Part shown: piece after piece, positions 5,843 through 6,499 of the stretch
Layout: every line of letters begins with the position of its first letter
Position numbering within the stretch: position 1 is the stretch's first letter
From: Candidatus Heimdallarchaeota archaeon
GTDB taxonomy: Archaea; Asgardarchaeota; Heimdallarchaeia; Heimdallarchaeales; Heimdallarchaeaceae
Reading direction: 5' to 3'
DNA length: 6,499 nucleotides
Assembly: GCA_016839875.1 (NCBI GenBank)
Contig: JAEOTK010000277.1
Coordinates: 1 to 6,499 of the forward strand
Notes under the pieces: generated by a model
Database searches by the model: none
What the model saw: only the letters and a program-made list of their open reading frames with translations
What the model was told of the DNA's origin: nothing
Translations under genes and position numbers: made by a program

Positions 5843-6013
5843 ATGATAACAGAAATAAGAACAACTTATCTTCCAACTAAAGAGGAAAGTTGTAATGATT
5901 GTGGGTATCATTTGATTATTTCTGATGAAAGAACAGGAGATAGAATTTGCAATTGGTGTGGAGTAGTGCAAGAAGGAAAGATAATGATAAATGAAAACTA
6001 TTCAACTAGTTAA
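5843..6013 (+). CDS. Stand-alone TFIIB/TFB-type zinc-ribbon microprotein (56 residues)
   Basis: The complete small frame runs from ATG to TAA. Zinc ligands are C17, C20, C36 and C39, spaced C-x2-C-x15-C-x2-C. The sequence around the second pair, DERTGDRICNWCGVV (28-42), is the hallmark of the TFIIB/TFB N-terminal zinc ribbon (D-x-R-x-G-D-x-x-C-x-x-C-G-hydrophobic-V). In archaeal TFB that ribbon contacts the RNA polymerase dock domain. A normal TFB is about 300 residues, with a B-reader/linker and two cyclin folds that bind TBP and BRE DNA. All of that is absent here, and the frame ends in a stop, with a minus-strand gene beginning to overlap its space only 4 bp later. It could compete with TFB for polymerase, act as a reduced initiation factor, or be the remnant of a truncated TFB. 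Its Shine-Dalgarno-like element and operon position argue for an expressed gene. Family call is strong; role is inference. Confidence 0.8.
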   Translation: MITEIRTTYLPTKEESCNDCGYHLIISDERTGDRICNWCGVVQEGKIMINENYSTS

Positions 6014-6017
6014 ATAA

Positions 6018-6410
6018 TTAAATATGTTCTAAATATTTTCCATCTAGGGTGCTAGATAAAAGATTGAACTGATGTTCGCTTAAACTAATTGTAATTTTAA
6101 GAGGAATATATTTCCAAGCACTTCCTGTTTCTTGCATTTTCTCTACTTCTTCTCCTTGTTCAACAAAATAACCATAACCTTCAAACTCGAAGTTAATATA
6201 ATGAAAGGGAGGTTTTAATTTAGCTTTTCTGTTTCCCCAGTTTAAAATTACTTCTTCAACATTAAACTGAACTGAATCGAAAAACCTTGGTGTCTCATGG
6301 TACATTTTCCATTGGTGAGCAACACTTCTATCAGAGGGTCTAATCTTCATCATTACAGGCGGAGCAATAATTGTGGTCGATGTTTTACTACATTTGAAAT
6401 GAAACCTCAT
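6018..6410 (-). CDS. Unrecognised 130-residue protein
   Basis: I do not recognise the family. ATG 6410 is supported by AGGTGA at 6415-6420 (minus strand), 4 nt upstream. The sequence alternates short hydrophobic and aromatic strands with charged turns, for example VQFNVEEVILNW (47-58), YINFEFEGYGYFVEQ (71-85) and YIPLKITISL (101-110). It looks like a small, mostly beta protein with a basic N-terminus. There is no signal peptide or membrane span, and only one cysteine (C7). Its stop codon lies 4 bp from the stop of the zinc-ribbon gene on the other strand. It is probably the last gene of a minus-strand operon, following the partial gene at 6424-6499 by 13 bp. No function can be offered. Confidence 0.7.
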   Translation of the reverse strand: MRFHFKCSKTSTTIIAPPVMMKIRPSDRSVAHQWKMYHETPRFFDSVQFNVEEVILNWGNRKAKLKPPFHYINFEFEGYGYFVEQGEEVEKMQETGSAWKYIPLKITISLSEHQFNLLSSTLDGKYLEHI

Positions 6411-6414
6411 TCTT

Positions 6415-6420
6415 TCACCT
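6415..6420 (-). promoter_or_regulatory. Shine-Dalgarno AGGTGA for the gene at 6410
   Basis: Read on the minus strand, AGGTGA lies 4 nt before ATG 6410, matching the spacing of the element at 5429-5435. It supports both the start choice and the idea that this gene is an internal cistron downstream of the partial gene at the window end. Confidence 0.55.
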
Positions 6421-6423
6421 TAT

Positions 6424-6499
6424 TTATTCATGTCCTTTCCATGTTCTCTTGGGATAACCTTTTCCTAATCTAGGTATTAGATTTCCTTCGCTATCTTGC
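6424..6499 (-). CDS. C-terminal end of an unrecognised gene (runs off window end)
   Basis: On the minus strand one frame is open from the window edge to a TAA at 6426-6424, giving 24 residues that end in GYPKRTWKGHE. The other two minus-strand frames meet stops within a few codons. The tail is basic and probably flexible. The stop lies 13 bp before the start of the 6410 gene, and that gene's Shine-Dalgarno sequence lies in the gap, which is the normal layout of an operon. The fragment is too short to name. It is reported because of this spacing and because it is the only continuing frame. Confidence 0.5.
   Translation of the reverse strand, partial: QDSEGNLIPRLGKGYPKRTWKGHE

Noticed and set aside
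1..6499. CRISPR arrays, tRNA or rRNA genes, insertion sequences
   Set aside because: No regularly spaced repeats, no cloverleaf-like sequences and no transposase motifs or terminal inverted repeats were seen on either strand.

Overview
The window reads as archaeal chromosomal DNA, AT-rich throughout. Three things support this. A small protein carries an unmistakable TFIIB/TFB-type zinc ribbon. Several genes have TTTAAA- or TTTATAAA-like TATA boxes about 26-35 bp upstream of the start codon, some apparently leaderless. Internal operon genes carry Shine-Dalgarno sequences of the AGGTGA type. An RNase III-fold protein and a caspase-like protein lying next to short, loosely packed transcription units would fit an Asgard archaeon, but that assignment is inference; no rRNA or universal marker gene is present.

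Layout, left to right. At 1-142 (-) is the N-terminal part of an unrecognised protein. It shares a compact divergent promoter (143-211) with 212-1012 (+), an unrecognised 266-residue protein. This is followed by 1065-2192 (+), a PD-(D/E)XK-like nuclease-fold protein. These two plus-strand genes are strikingly AT-rich and may form a transferred accessory cassette. A convergent gap with T-runs on both strands separates them from 2307-3290 (-), a helical protein with a HEAT-like C-terminus. Then comes 3466-4230 (-), a membrane-anchored or secreted clan CD (caspase/legumain-like) cysteine peptidase candidate. Divergent from it is 4344-4850 (+), a single-domain RNase III-fold protein that has lost two of the four metal-binding acidic residues.

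A plus-strand operon at 5014-6013 follows: a small helical protein, a three-helix membrane protein, and a 56-residue stand-alone TFB zinc ribbon without cyclin folds. It is led by a TATA box and a leader that can fold over the first start codon. It collides, with a 4-bp gap, with a minus-strand pair: an unrecognised 130-residue protein (6018-6410), and the last codons of a further gene (6424-6499) running off the window.

How the parts might work together is mostly unknown. The best-supported regulatory idea is that the membrane protein, the helical protein and the zinc-ribbon microprotein are made together, so that the last could act on RNA polymerase or compete with TFB. The nuclease-like, caspase-like and RNase III-like genes are of types often found in defence or RNA-processing settings, but no known complete system is recognisable.
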